Below the pieces are notes generated by a model. It had not been told where the DNA came from. It was given only the letters and a program-made list of their open reading frames with translations, and ran no database searches. Made by a program: the position numbers and the translations under genes. From JBGQOG01 sp052113705 (GTDB lineage: Bacteria; Pseudomonadota; Alphaproteobacteria; Rhodobacterales; Rhodobacteraceae): a stretch of DNA of 64,000 bases. The stretch covers positions 124,001 to 188,000 of the forward strand of contig NZ_JBGQOG010000006.1 of assembly GCF_052113705.1 (NCBI RefSeq), in the 5' to 3' direction. Shown one piece after another: positions 1-7,812 of this stretch (position 1 is its first letter; each line of letters starts with the position of its first letter).

Positions 1-639
1 GTGGCGGCACCGCTGATCGCGCTGGTGGTCTGGGCGGGTGTCATCGGCACCGGCTTTTTGCCCAGCGAAGATCACGGCCCCCGCACCGCCCGCGCCGAGA
101 CGCTGGCCACGCAGACCCCCAGCCTGATGAGCAGCACCCTGCCCGCCGAAAACGCCAAGATGTGGAATGTGGTCTCGGGCAGCGTCGGCATCGCCGTGCT
201 GCAAATGGGCTCGGAAGTCACCGGCAGCTTTGCCGATTGGTCCGCCGCGATTGACTATGATGAGACGAGCCGGATCGGACAGGTCACCGTCACCATCCCG
301 GTCACCAGCCTGACACTGGGCTCGGTGACGCAGCAGGCGCTGGGGGCGGATTTCTTCGACGCGACCAATTTCCCCGAAGCGGTGTTCACCGGCGACATCG
401 CCCCCTCGGCCACGGGTGGCGAAGGGCTGGAGGCGACCGGCACGCTGGCCTTGCGCGGCGCGACGATCCCACTGACCCTGCCCTTCATCCTGACGATTGA
501 GGGCGACACGGCAACCATGCAGGGCTCGACCAGCATCGACCGCCGCGCCGTCGGCATGGGGGAGAATTACCCCGATGAAGGCACGGTCGGCTTTAACGTG
601 CGGGTGGATGTGAACCTGATCGCCAAGCGCGCGCAGTAA
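1..639 (+). CDS. YceI-family domain protein, 5' end cut by window edge
   Basis: The frame is open from the first base (GTG), so the true start probably lies upstream. The visible 212 residues begin with a hydrophobic membrane segment (about residues 3-20), then a linker, then a YceI-like beta-barrel domain (about 50-210) with the family features ADFFDATNFPEAVF and a C-terminal FNVRVDVNLIA strand. YceI domains bind polyisoprenoid lipids in the periplasm. In related Rhodobacterales such a domain is often fused behind a cytochrome b561 membrane domain; the leading membrane segment fits that, but this is inference. A strong bidirectional terminator follows 21 bp after the stop. A second, independent YceI gene lies at 2124-2696. 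Confidence 0.8.
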   Translation: MAAPLIALVVWAGVIGTGFLPSEDHGPRTARAETLATQTPSLMSSTLPAENAKMWNVVSGSVGIAVLQMGSEVTGSFADWSAAIDYDETSRIGQVTVTIPVTSLTLGSVTQQALGADFFDATNFPEAVFTGDIAPSATGGEGLEATGTLALRGATIPLTLPFILTIEGDTATMQGSTSIDRRAVGMGENYPDEGTVGFNVRVDVNLIAKRAQ

Positions 640-660
640 GAAACCAGCATATCAGATTGA

Positions 661-690
661 AAACGCCCGCAGAAATCCCTGCGGGCGTTT
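661..690. terminator. Bidirectional intrinsic terminator
   Basis: Perfect 12-bp inverted repeat (661-672 / 679-690, AAACGCCCGCAG and its complement) with a 6-nt loop and T-runs on both sides. It lies between the convergent YceI gene (ends 639) and asd (ends 711), so it can serve both. Confidence 0.9.
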
Positions 691-710
691 TTGTTTCTGC
701 GGGCCGCGGC

Positions 711-1778
711 TCAGGCCACCGGCGCCAGCAGGGTCTCGGCGATCTGCACGGCGTTCAGCGCGGCCCCTTTCAGGAGTTGATCGCCCGCCACGAAGAGCGC
801 CAGCGACCGCCCCGAGGGATCGCCCAGATCACGGCGGATGCGGCCCACCAGCACATCATCCTGCCCGCTCGCCTCGCAGGGCATCGGGAAATGGTTCGCC
901 GCGCGGTCATCGACCAGCCGCAGCCCCGGTGCCGCCGCCAGCAGCGCGCGCGCTTCCTCTTCGCTGACCACATCTGCGAATTCCACGGTAATGGCCATCG
1001 CATGGGCGCGCAAAACCGGCACCCGGATGCAGGTGATGCTGACCGGCAGCTCCGGCAGATCCATGATCCGGCGGGTTTCGGCGACCACTTTCAGCTCTTC
1101 ATCATTATAGCCGGTGGCGGGATCAATCGCCGCATTATGGCTGAAGATGTTGAACGCATAGGGATGCGGCAGCACTTTCGGCGCGAAAGCCTCGCCGTTG
1201 ATCGCAGCCTGGGTGGAGACCCGCAGCTCCTCCATCGCCGCTGCACCCGCCCCCGAGGCCGCCTGATAGGTGGCGATGTTCAGACGGCGGATCGCATGGG
1301 CGCGGTGCAAGGGTGCCAGCGCCACCGTCGCAATCGCCGCCACGCAGTTCGGGTTGGCAATCACCCCATGATGCGCCTGCATCGCGCCCGCATTCACTTC
1401 GGGCACCACCAGCGGCACATCCGACGCCATGCGGAAGGCCGAGGAATTGTCGACCACCAAGGCCCCCGCCCGCACCGCCACCGGCGCGAATTTGCGCGAA
1501 ATCGTCGCCCCGGCCGAGAAGAGCGCGATGTCCACACCCTCGAAACTCGCCTCGGTCAGCTCTTCCACCACGACCGGCTGACCGGCGAAATCCATCACCT
1601 TGCCCGCCGACCGCGCCGAGGCCAGCAGTTTCAGTCGCCCCAGCGGAAAATTGCGGGCGGCAAGGCAGGTCATCAGCTCGACCCCGACCGCGCCGGTGGC
1701 GCCGACAATGGCGACCACGGGGTTGGGGTTGGCCACGCGGTGCGCGGCAGAAGCGAGGATATCTTGAAACTGGGTCAT
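711..1778 (-). CDS. asd: Aspartate-semialdehyde dehydrogenase
   Basis: Reduces beta-aspartyl phosphate to aspartate semialdehyde with NADPH, the branch point to lysine/diaminopimelate, threonine and methionine. The 355-residue protein has the nucleotide-binding loop VGATGAVG (about 24-31), the active-site motif ANPNCVAAIA with the catalytic Cys at about 145, and a C-terminal dimerisation/substrate region. It carries about 15 extra N-terminal residues before the Rossmann strand compared with many homologues; ATG 1778 is kept because it has a purine-rich GATGAGAA stretch upstream and no better start is seen. It is monocistronic, with a structured 290-bp leader region upstream. Confidence 0.93.
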   Translation of the reverse strand: MTQFQDILASAAHRVANPNPVVAIVGATGAVGVELMTCLAARNFPLGRLKLLASARSAGKVMDFAGQPVVVEELTEASFEGVDIALFSAGATISRKFAPVAVRAGALVVDNSSAFRMASDVPLVVPEVNAGAMQAHHGVIANPNCVAAIATVALAPLHRAHAIRRLNIATYQAASGAGAAAMEELRVSTQAAINGEAFAPKVLPHPYAFNIFSHNAAIDPATGYNDEELKVVAETRRIMDLPELPVSITCIRVPVLRAHAMAITVEFADVVSEEEARALLAAAPGLRLVDDRAANHFPMPCEASGQDDVLVGRIRRDLGDPSGRSLALFVAGDQLLKGAALNAVQIAETLLAPVA

Positions 1779-2065
1779 GTCATTCTCATCCGTTGGAAAT
1801 TGGGGGAGAAGGACGGGCGTGGTGATCCAGAAGGCCCTGTCCGTCTCCGGCAGGGCGCTCGATCCGTGTTACGCTTGGGTCTGACCCGCGCACAGGACCG
1901 ATTCCCCCGCCGAAGCGGTGGTCTTAGTCGTGCGTTTGAGGGTCAGTTGCGTGAACATGGGCGGCGGGGTAGCAAATCGCCCCCCGCTTGGCAACGGGAT
2001 TTTTGAGCAGGCCCCGCGCGCCGGACCGCCGCATCACACCGGCCAACGGATGGAAAATGGCCGCG
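1779..2065. other. Non-coding leader region upstream of asd with two hairpins
   Basis: No convincing gene on either strand. Two inverted repeats stand out: GCCCTG(T)CCG-TCTC-CGGCAGGGC at 1834-1856 (9 bp with one bulged base) and GCGGGG...CCCCGC at 1964-1987 with a 12-nt loop. Both would be transcribed ahead of asd if its promoter lies near 2000-2060. I do not recognise a known riboswitch class. Confidence 0.4.
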
Positions 2066-2067
2066 AA

Positions 2068-2101
2068 AAAAAACGGGCGCCGGATCGCTCCGACGCCCGC
2101 C
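2068..2101 (-). terminator. Intrinsic terminator for the downstream-facing yceI gene
   Basis: Inverted repeat CGGGCGcCGGA / TCCGaCGCCCG followed, on the minus strand, by a run of eight U. It lies about 25 bp beyond the stop of the minus-strand YceI gene. Confidence 0.8.
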
Positions 2102-2123
2102 TGTACCGGCTATGGTGATCAGA

Positions 2124-2696
2124 TCACTCGGCCTTCATCGCCTCGACCGAGATGTCGAGCGCCACTTCGTCGCTGACATAGGGGGCGAACATGCCCAGAC
2201 CGTAATCCGAGCGCAGCAGGGTGGTGGTGGCGTTGAAGCCTGCCCAGGGCTTGCCCTCCATCGGGTGATCGCCCGCCTGGTTCAGCACCGCATCCAGCAC
2301 GACCGATTTCGTCACGCCGTTCAGCGTCAGATCGCCGGTGATCTTGGCGGTCTTGTCGCCGGTCACTTCGATGCCGGTCGATTTGAAGGTAACCATCTCG
2401 TCATCGGTGGCGTCAAAGAAATCTTTCGACATGAAATGGTCGAAACGCGCCTGCCAGCCGGTCAGCATGGTTTTCACCGGGAAAGCCACCTCAACCGACG
2501 AGGCGGCCGGATCGGCCTGATCAAAGGCGATCTTGCCCTCAAAGCCCGAGAACATGCCGGTGCCGGTGGAATAGCCAAGGTGGTTGTAGTGGAACACAAT
2601 CTGGCTGTGGCTCGGGTCTAGCACATAGGCCTCGGGTGCCGCGAAAGCGGTGGTGGCGAACAGGCCGAAGCCAGCGGCGAGGAGGAGAGATTTCAT
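2124..2696 (-). CDS. Secreted YceI-family polyisoprenoid-binding protein
   Basis: A 190-residue protein with a clear Sec signal peptide (about residues 1-19, cleavage after TAFA), then a complete YceI lipocalin-like barrel starting YVLDPSHSQIVFHYNHLG and containing the conserved FFDATDDEMVTFKST element. Expected to sit in the periplasm and carry a long-chain isoprenoid or similar amphiphile; the physiological ligand cannot be read from sequence. It has its own promoter (2732-2759) and terminator, so it is probably transcribed alone. Confidence 0.9.
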   Translation of the reverse strand: MKSLLLAAGFGLFATTAFAAPEAYVLDPSHSQIVFHYNHLGYSTGTGMFSGFEGKIAFDQADPAASSVEVAFPVKTMLTGWQARFDHFMSKDFFDATDDEMVTFKSTGIEVTGDKTAKITGDLTLNGVTKSVVLDAVLNQAGDHPMEGKPWAGFNATTTLLRSDYGLGMFAPYVSDEVALDISVEAMKAE

Positions 2697-2731
2697 TTGT
2701 GTACCCTTGGGTTGACGGTATTTGCCTTCCC

Positions 2732-2759
2732 AATATAGTCAGATGCTGCTCTGCGGCAA
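2732..2759 (-). promoter_or_regulatory. Sigma-70-type promoter for the YceI gene
   Basis: On the minus strand a -35 TTGCCG (2759-2754) and a -10 TATATT (2737-2732) are separated by 16 bp, with the start codon 36 bp downstream of the -10. Confidence 0.5.
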
Positions 2760-2929
2760 TTCCGCGCCGGAACACAGTTTTTGTGCATATACGCACCATT
2801 TTCTGTGCAGTTTGGTCAGAAATCCGCCGATGCGGTCAGCGCATCCCCGCCGAGGGGCCGCAAAGCCGGCCCCGCCCGCCCGCCGCGCGCAAAACAACGG
2901 CTTTTGCCGCGCAAACCGGCCGCTTTTGC

Positions 2930-2957
2930 TTGCATCCCGCGCCAATCCCCCTATAAG
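2930..2957 (+). promoter_or_regulatory. Promoter of the rpsF ribosomal operon
   Basis: TTGCAT (2930-2935), 16-bp spacer, TATAAG (2952-2957). This leaves a leader of about 100 nt before rpsF at 3061. The rest of the 364-bp interval 2697-3060 holds the divergent yceI promoter and no supportable gene. Confidence 0.55.
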
Positions 2958-3060
2958 GCAGCTTCCTTTCCACGGTTATGCAACCGGTGGAACCTCTCGT
3001 GACGGGATGTGGAAAGGCCAGCCCGTCTATGAAGTCCACCCTGACAGAACAGGAGCTTAC

Positions 3061-3489
3061 ATGCCGCTTTACGAGCATGTGCTGATCGCGCGTCAGGATC
3101 TTTCCAATGCGCAGGCCGAAGGCCTCATCGAACATTTCTCCACGGTTCTCGCGGACAACGGCGGCAAAGTCGTTGAAAACGAATACTGGGGCGTCAAAAC
3201 GATGGCCTACAAGATCAACAAGAACCGCAAAGGCCATTACGCCTTCCTGAAAACCGACGCCCCGGCGGCTGCGGTTCTGGAAATGGAACGTCTGGCCCGT
3301 CTGCATGACGATGTCATGCGCGTTCTGACCATCAAAGTCGACGCCCACGAAGAAGGCCCGTCGGTTCAGATGCAGAAACGTGACGAGCGTTCCGAGCGTG
3401 GTGACCGCGGCGACCGTGGTGATCGTGGTGACCGTGGGGACCGTGGCGGCGAGCGCCGTGAACGTTCCGACCGCGGCGACCGTCGCTGA
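3061..3489 (+). CDS. rpsF: 30S ribosomal protein bS6
   Basis: Small-subunit protein that partners bS18 on the platform. ATG 3061 is chosen because the conserved MPLYEHVLIARQD start follows an AGGAGC ribosome-binding site; the open frame upstream has no family similarity. The bS6 core spans residues 1-95. It is followed by an unusual low-complexity tail (about 107-142) of five near-perfect RGD repeats then RERSDRGDRR, encoded by a 9-nt-period DNA repeat. First gene of rpsF-rpsR-rplI. Confidence 0.97.
   Translation: MPLYEHVLIARQDLSNAQAEGLIEHFSTVLADNGGKVVENEYWGVKTMAYKINKNRKGHYAFLKTDAPAAAVLEMERLARLHDDVMRVLTIKVDAHEEGPSVQMQKRDERSERGDRGDRGDRGDRGDRGGERRERSDRGDRR
3397..3447 (+). repeat. 9-bp tandem repeat encoding RGD units in bS6
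   Basis: About five copies of a CGtGGtGAc-type unit, in frame with rpsF and giving (RGD)5. The copies differ at wobble positions, so selection on the peptide is plausible. Confidence 0.75.
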
Positions 3490-3512
3490 TCTGGCTGGAA
3501 AGGACATAAATC

Positions 3513-3740
3513 ATGGCGAACAAACCGTTTTTCCGCCGTCGCAAGGTCTGCCCGTTCTCGGGCGATAACGCGCCGAAGATCGACTACAAAGACGTGCGTC
3601 TGCTGCAGCGCTACGTTTCCGAGCGTGGCAAGATCGTGCCCGCCCGTATCACCGCCGTTTCGGCGAAAAAACAGCGCGAGCTGGCCCGTGCGATCAAACG
3701 TGCGCGCTTCCTGGCTCTGCTGCCCTACGCCGTGAAGTAA
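3513..3740 (+). CDS. rpsR: 30S ribosomal protein bS18
   Basis: A 75-residue protein with the family hallmarks KVCPFSGDNAPKIDYKDVRL, the RYVSERGKIVPARITAVSAK stretch and a basic C-terminus ending ARFLALLPYAVK. It binds the central domain of 16S rRNA next to bS6. It starts 23 bp after rpsF with a GGAAAGGA-type ribosome-binding site, so it is co-transcribed with it. Confidence 0.97.
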   Translation: MANKPFFRRRKVCPFSGDNAPKIDYKDVRLLQRYVSERGKIVPARITAVSAKKQRELARAIKRARFLALLPYAVK

Positions 3741-3752
3741 GGAGAGACCCCC

Positions 3753-4331
3753 ATGCAAGTCATCCTGCTGCAACGTGTGGCCAAACTGGGCCAGATGGGC
3801 GAAGTCGTAAACGTCAAGGACGGTTACGCCCGCAACTTCCTCTTGCCGCAAGGCAAGGCGCTGCGCGCCAATGATTCGAACATCAAATCGTTCGAACAGC
3901 GCAAAGCCCAACTGGAAGCCACCAACCTCGAGACCCGCAAAGAAGCGGAAGCTCTGGGCGACAAGCTGGCCGGCCAGCAGTTCATCGTGATCCGTTCGGC
4001 GTCTGACGCCGGTGCGCTTTACGGTTCGGTCACCCCGCGTGACGTGGCGGAAGCCGCGACCGAGGCTGGCTTTACCGTTGACCGCAAACAGGTCGTGGTT
4101 CTGCTGCCGATCAAGGAACTGGGCCTGCACGACGTTTCCGTCGTTCTGCACCCGGAAGTCACCGTCACCGTGACGATGAACGTGGCGCGTTCGGCTGAAG
4201 AAGCCGAGCTGCAAGCCTCGGGTAAATCGATCCAGCAGCTGGCCGCCGAGGCCGAAGCTGAAGCCGAGTTCGAAATCGCCGAATTGTTCGACGAAATGGG
4301 CGCGGCCAACGAAGACGGCGAAGACATGTAA
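3753..4331 (+). CDS. rplI: 50S ribosomal protein bL9
   Basis: Two-domain large-subunit protein of 192 residues. The N-terminal rRNA-binding domain has MQVILLQRVAKLGQMGEVVN and the KDGYARNFLLPQGKA signature; a long connecting helix follows, then the C-terminal domain. The last ~45 residues are an acidic, Glu/Ala-rich extension beyond the usual ~150-residue family length. GGAGAG ribosome-binding site 12 bp after rpsR; last gene of the operon. Confidence 0.97.
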   Translation: MQVILLQRVAKLGQMGEVVNVKDGYARNFLLPQGKALRANDSNIKSFEQRKAQLEATNLETRKEAEALGDKLAGQQFIVIRSASDAGALYGSVTPRDVAEAATEAGFTVDRKQVVVLLPIKELGLHDVSVVLHPEVTVTVTMNVARSAEEAELQASGKSIQQLAAEAEAEAEFEIAELFDEMGAANEDGEDM

Positions 4332-4363
4332 TCCCTCCCGGGATCACATTTCTGACCTTACAG

Positions 4364-4394
4364 AACGCGCTCCGGGCAACCGGGGCGCGTTTTG
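4364..4394 (+). terminator. Terminator of rpsF-rpsR-rplI
   Basis: AACGCGC-TCCGG stem (4364-4375) pairs with CCGG-GCGCGTT across a GCAA-type loop, followed by a short T run. It lies 33 bp after the rplI stop. Confidence 0.85.
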
Positions 4395-4535
4395 CTGTGC
4401 GCGGAGGCCTGTCGCGCGACGCCACGACCTCCCCCCGCGCCACACCACGGCGGGCGGCCCTTTTGACACGCATACCCTTGTGTCCCCGCCCGCCTGACCT
4501 ATAAAGACTTTAACCTTTTTCGCAGGAGCCCCTTG

Positions 4536-5639
4536 ATGATCGCTGCCCCGCATCCGCAGCAAGCCGCACGGCTTCGGGCGCTCCAGGAGTATGAAATCCT
4601 CGACACCGACCGTGAAAAGGACTTCGACGAGGTGGTGCAGCTGGCCGCGGGCATCTGTGGCACGGCGATTTCGGTGATCAACCTGATCGACGGCGACCGC
4701 CAGTGGTTCAAGGCCGAAGTGGGGCTCGGGGTGCGGGAAACCCCGCTGGAAACCTCGCTCTGCGCGCATGTGATCCTGGAGCAGGATTTCGTCGAGATCC
4801 CCAACACCGAGCAGGACCCGCGCATGCAGGACAATCCGCTGGTGCAGGGGGAGCCGGGGCTGAAATTCTATGCGGGTGCCCTGCTGACCGCCGAGAACGG
4901 CCTGCCGATCGGCACGCTCTGCGTGCTCGACTATGCGCCGAAAGAGCTGACCCCGTTTCAGCGCGATGCGCTGCGGGTGCTGGCGCGGCAGGTGATGAAC
5001 CAGCTCGACCTCAGGCTGGCGCTGAAGAACGCCACGATCCTGCGGCAAGAGGTCGATCACCGGGTCAAGAATTCGCTGCAATCCGTCTCGTCGCTGGCGC
5101 GTGTGCAGGCCCGCGCCGCGCAAGGCGATGAGGCGCGCGCCGCGCTGGAAAAGGTGCAGCGGCAGATCGAGACCGTCGCCGCCCTGCACGAACAGCTCTA
5201 CAAGACCGATACCGGTGCCGAGATTGATCTGGCCCGCTATATCGAGAATGTCGGCAAATTTCTGGGCGGTGCGGCGCCGGAAAACGTGCGCGTTGAAACC
5301 GATGTCGAGAGCGCCCTCGTCCCCTCGCAAACCGCGGCGGCGGTGGGGATCTTGATGAATGAATTCGCCACCAATTCCTTCAAACACGGCTTTCCCGACG
5401 GGCGGGACGGGCTGGTGCGCTTTGTGCTGCGCCAGCAGCCGGATGCGATGATCTCGATCCATTGCGCGGATAACGGCATCGGACTGCCCGCCGATATGTC
5501 ACCCGAACTCCCCTCGGATTCCGCCGGTCTCGGGCTGAAGGTGGCGGAAGCGGTAAGCCAGCAGATCGGCGGCGATCTGGTGCTCAGCTCCTCGCCCGCG
5601 GGCTTTTCCGCACATATCCTGTTCCCGGCCGTGGCGTAA
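4536..5639 (+). CDS. GAF-domain sensor histidine kinase, HisKA_2/HWE-like class
   Basis: A 367-residue soluble kinase. Residues about 20-160 form a GAF domain (motifs LCAHVILE and GLPIGTLCVLD). An atypical dimerisation/phosphoacceptor segment, EVDHRVKNSLQSVSSL, follows with the likely phosphorylated His at about 175. The ATPase domain has an N box (MNEFATNSFKHGF) and G boxes (DNGIGLP, SAGLGLKV). The EVDHRVKN..Q sequence places it in the HisKA_2/HWE group, often linked to light or general stress signalling in alphaproteobacteria. ATG 4536 is preferred over TTG 4533 because AGGAG sits 7 nt upstream. No response regulator is adjacent, so it is an orphan. No transmembrane segment is seen. Confidence 0.88.
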   Translation: MIAAPHPQQAARLRALQEYEILDTDREKDFDEVVQLAAGICGTAISVINLIDGDRQWFKAEVGLGVRETPLETSLCAHVILEQDFVEIPNTEQDPRMQDNPLVQGEPGLKFYAGALLTAENGLPIGTLCVLDYAPKELTPFQRDALRVLARQVMNQLDLRLALKNATILRQEVDHRVKNSLQSVSSLARVQARAAQGDEARAALEKVQRQIETVAALHEQLYKTDTGAEIDLARYIENVGKFLGGAAPENVRVETDVESALVPSQTAAAVGILMNEFATNSFKHGFPDGRDGLVRFVLRQQPDAMISIHCADNGIGLPADMSPELPSDSAGLGLKVAEAVSQQIGGDLVLSSSPAGFSAHILFPAVA

Positions 5640-5706
5640 AAGCCCCTTCCCGCGTCACCGGAAGCTGGCTAGGCTGGCCCTCCATCCGGAGAACAGGAGA
5701 TACCCG

Positions 5707-6111
5707 ATGACCCTCAGCGGAGGTTGCCTCTGTGGCGCCATCAGCTTTGCGACCGAGGCCACCCCGGTCACCATTGCCAATTGCCATTGCACCGATTGTC
5801 AGAAAGCGACGGGGGCGGCCTATGCCACGCTGGTTTTCGTTCCGGTTGAGGGGCTGCAGCTGACCGGCACGCCGCAGCGCTATGAACATGCCTCGGACCG
5901 CGGCAGCAAGATGACCAAGCATTTCTGCGGCACCTGCGGCACGCCGGTCTTTTCCGAGAACGCCGCCCGCGCCGGGCTGATCGGCCTGCGTGCCGGGGTG
6001 ATCGACCAGAAAGACGCCATCACGCCCGAGCGCAACATCTTCACCGCCAGCAAGATCGCCTCGACCCCGCTCGACCCGGCCCTGCCCCGCTTTGACAAGA
6101 TGCCCGGCTGA
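5707..6111 (+). CDS. GFA-family (glutathione-dependent formaldehyde-activating enzyme-like) zinc protein
   Basis: A 134-residue single-domain protein with the family zinc ligands in order: GGCLCGAI (residues 6-13), NCHCTDCQKATGA (26-38) and CGTCGTPVFSE near the middle. Members share the Gfa/CENP-V fold; few are enzymatically proven, so formaldehyde metabolism should not be assumed. GGAGA ribosome-binding site; monocistronic, with a terminator at 6159. Confidence 0.88.
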   Translation: MTLSGGCLCGAISFATEATPVTIANCHCTDCQKATGAAYATLVFVPVEGLQLTGTPQRYEHASDRGSKMTKHFCGTCGTPVFSENAARAGLIGLRAGVIDQKDAITPERNIFTASKIASTPLDPALPRFDKMPG

Positions 6112-6158
6112 TCTTGCGCTGACCGCCGCAACGCCCCGGCATCCGCAGCCGCCATGCA

Positions 6159-6184
6159 AAAGGCCGCCCCGAAGGGCGGCCTTT
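6159..6184. terminator. Bidirectional terminator between GFA protein and tig
   Basis: AAAGGCCGCCC (6159-6169) / GGGCGGCCTTT (6174-6184) with a CGAA tetraloop. The same arm with the same upstream ATGCA context recurs at 16102. Confidence 0.9.
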
Positions 6185-6204
6185 CGTGTCGCATCCGGAC
6201 AGGA

Positions 6205-7539
6205 TCAGAGCTCGTCGAGCGCCTCGATGGCGGTCTGCAGCTCTTCCTTGGTCACTTCTTTATCGGTCACGGCAGCGCCGGCCACGATGAAGTCGACGAC
6301 CTTGTCTTCAAAGATCGGTGCGCGCAGTTGCTGTTGCATCTGCTGGTTTTGCTGCACGAATTCAAAGAAGGCGCGTTCCTGGCCCGGGTATTGACGCGCC
6401 TGGTTCAGCACGGCCTGGGTCATTTCAGCGTCGGTCACTTCGATTTTCTCGATGCGGCCCATTTCGGCGAGCAGGAGGCCCAGACGCACGCGGCGCTCGG
6501 CCAGCGTCTTGTGCTCGTCGGTGACCTCGATCGACCCGTGGTTGTGATCATGCACTTCCGGGTTTTCTTCGTGCCAGAGCTGGTGCGCGATCTGGTTGGC
6601 TTCGGCTTCCACCAGCGAGGGCGGCAGGTCGAATTTCACCAGAGCGTCGAGCTGGTCGAGCAGCGCGCGCTTCATCACCGCGCGGGCAGCGCCGTTGAAC
6701 TCGGCTTCCAGACGGGTGGTGATTTGGCCTTTGAGAGCAGCCAGATCTTCCGCGCCAAATTTCTTGGCCAGATCGTCGTTGATCTCGGTCGCCACAGCCG
6801 CTTTCACCGCATGCACTTTGCACTCGAAGGTCGCGTCTTTGCCGGCCAGATGCGCCGCCTGGTATTCCGCCGGGAAGGCGACTTTCACCAGAACCTCGTC
6901 ACCGACTTTGGCGCCGACCAGCTGTGCTTCAAAACCCGGGATGAACGAGTTCGAGCCGAGCTCGAGCGGATAGCCTTCGCCCGCGCCGCCTTCAAAGGCC
7001 ACACCGTCGACTTTGCCGAGGAAGTCGATCACAACCTGATCGCCGTTCTCTGCGGCAGCGCCTTCGGCTTTGTCTTCAAAGTTCTTGGCGGATTTCGCGA
7101 GGTTTTCCAGCGCTTCGGTCACGGCAGCCTCTTCGGCTTTCACCACCAGACGCTCCAGCGTGATGCCGCCCAGTTCCACCGACGGGATCGCCGGCAGCGC
7201 TTCATAGGCCATGGTCACCACGACGTCCTGACCTTCTTTCCAGGTCTCGCCGTCTTTCATTTCGACTTTCGGCTGCATCGCGGGGCGATCGCCGGTTTTC
7301 TCGAAATGGTCCTGCATCGCGCCGTCAATGGCTTCCTGCATGGCATCGCCCAGCACGCGCTGGCCGAATTGCTTGCGCAGAATCGGCATCGGCACTTTGC
7401 CTTTGCGGAAACCCTTGACCTCGATCTCGGGCTGCGCCTCGACCAGCTTCTCGACGACTTTCGCGTCCAGCTCAGCGGCCGACAGGGTGATCTCGTAGCC
7501 GCGCTTGAGGCCTTCGTTCAGGGTCTCGGTGACCTGCAT
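6205..7539 (-). CDS. tig: Trigger factor, ribosome-associated chaperone / peptidyl-prolyl isomerase
   Basis: A 444-residue protein that binds nascent chains at the ribosome exit. The N-terminal domain has the ribosome-docking loop GFRKGKVP (43-50); a FKBP-type PPIase domain sits around 165-250 and includes DQVVIDFLGKVDG; the C-terminal arms are helical. ATG 7539 is selected because the family start MQVTETLNEGLKRGYE follows an AGGATGTAGGA site; the longer open frame runs into tRNA-Leu. Only 19 nt separate it from that tRNA's encoded CCA, so the two are probably co-transcribed. Confidence 0.96.
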   Translation of the reverse strand: MQVTETLNEGLKRGYEITLSAAELDAKVVEKLVEAQPEIEVKGFRKGKVPMPILRKQFGQRVLGDAMQEAIDGAMQDHFEKTGDRPAMQPKVEMKDGETWKEGQDVVVTMAYEALPAIPSVELGGITLERLVVKAEEAAVTEALENLAKSAKNFEDKAEGAAAENGDQVVIDFLGKVDGVAFEGGAGEGYPLELGSNSFIPGFEAQLVGAKVGDEVLVKVAFPAEYQAAHLAGKDATFECKVHAVKAAVATEINDDLAKKFGAEDLAALKGQITTRLEAEFNGAARAVMKRALLDQLDALVKFDLPPSLVEAEANQIAHQLWHEENPEVHDHNHGSIEVTDEHKTLAERRVRLGLLLAEMGRIEKIEVTDAEMTQAVLNQARQYPGQERAFFEFVQQNQQMQQQLRAPIFEDKVVDFIVAGAAVTDKEVTKEELQTAIEALDEL

Positions 7540-7558
7540 TCCTACATCCTTTTGTTCG

Positions 7559-7643
7559 TGGTGCGGGTGAAGGGACTCGAACCCCCACGCCTTGCGGCGC
7601 CAGAACCTAAATCTGGTGCGTCTACCAATTCCGCCACACCCGC
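7559..7643 (-). tRNA. tRNA-Leu(TAG)
   Basis: A complete cloverleaf on the minus strand. The 7-bp acceptor GCGGGTG/CACCCGC is at 7643-7637 and 7569-7563, the discriminator A is 7562 and CCA (7561-7559) is encoded. The anticodon arm is CCAGA-TTTAGGT-TCTGG with anticodon TAG. It has the long variable arm expected of class II tRNA-Leu and the T-loop GGTTCGAGTCC. Confidence 0.96.
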
Positions 7644-7812
7644 ATGTGCCAAGACGCGCGCCCAAGCCGACGCGCGTCAAATCCGCGCCCTTCTAGCAAG
7701 GTTGCCCGGACGATGCGAGAAGAAAAGCAGCGCAGAAATCCCTCGCCTGCGAGAAATATCTGGGTTAATTTGTCCCAAAAATAAACGAGGCAGCAGCAAC
7801 AGGACGACCCCG

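Noticed and set aside
1834..1987. A known riboswitch (SAM, lysine or similar) ahead of asd
   Set aside because: Hairpins are present, but none of the conserved core sequences of those classes can be seen.
2722..3060. An upstream extension of rpsF
   Set aside because: The bS6 family starts at MPLYEH, which has a good ribosome-binding site; the extension covers the promoter at 2930-2957.
3397..3447. Short regular repeats as a CRISPR-like array
   Set aside because: The 9-bp period is in frame inside rpsF with no spacers; it encodes a peptide repeat.
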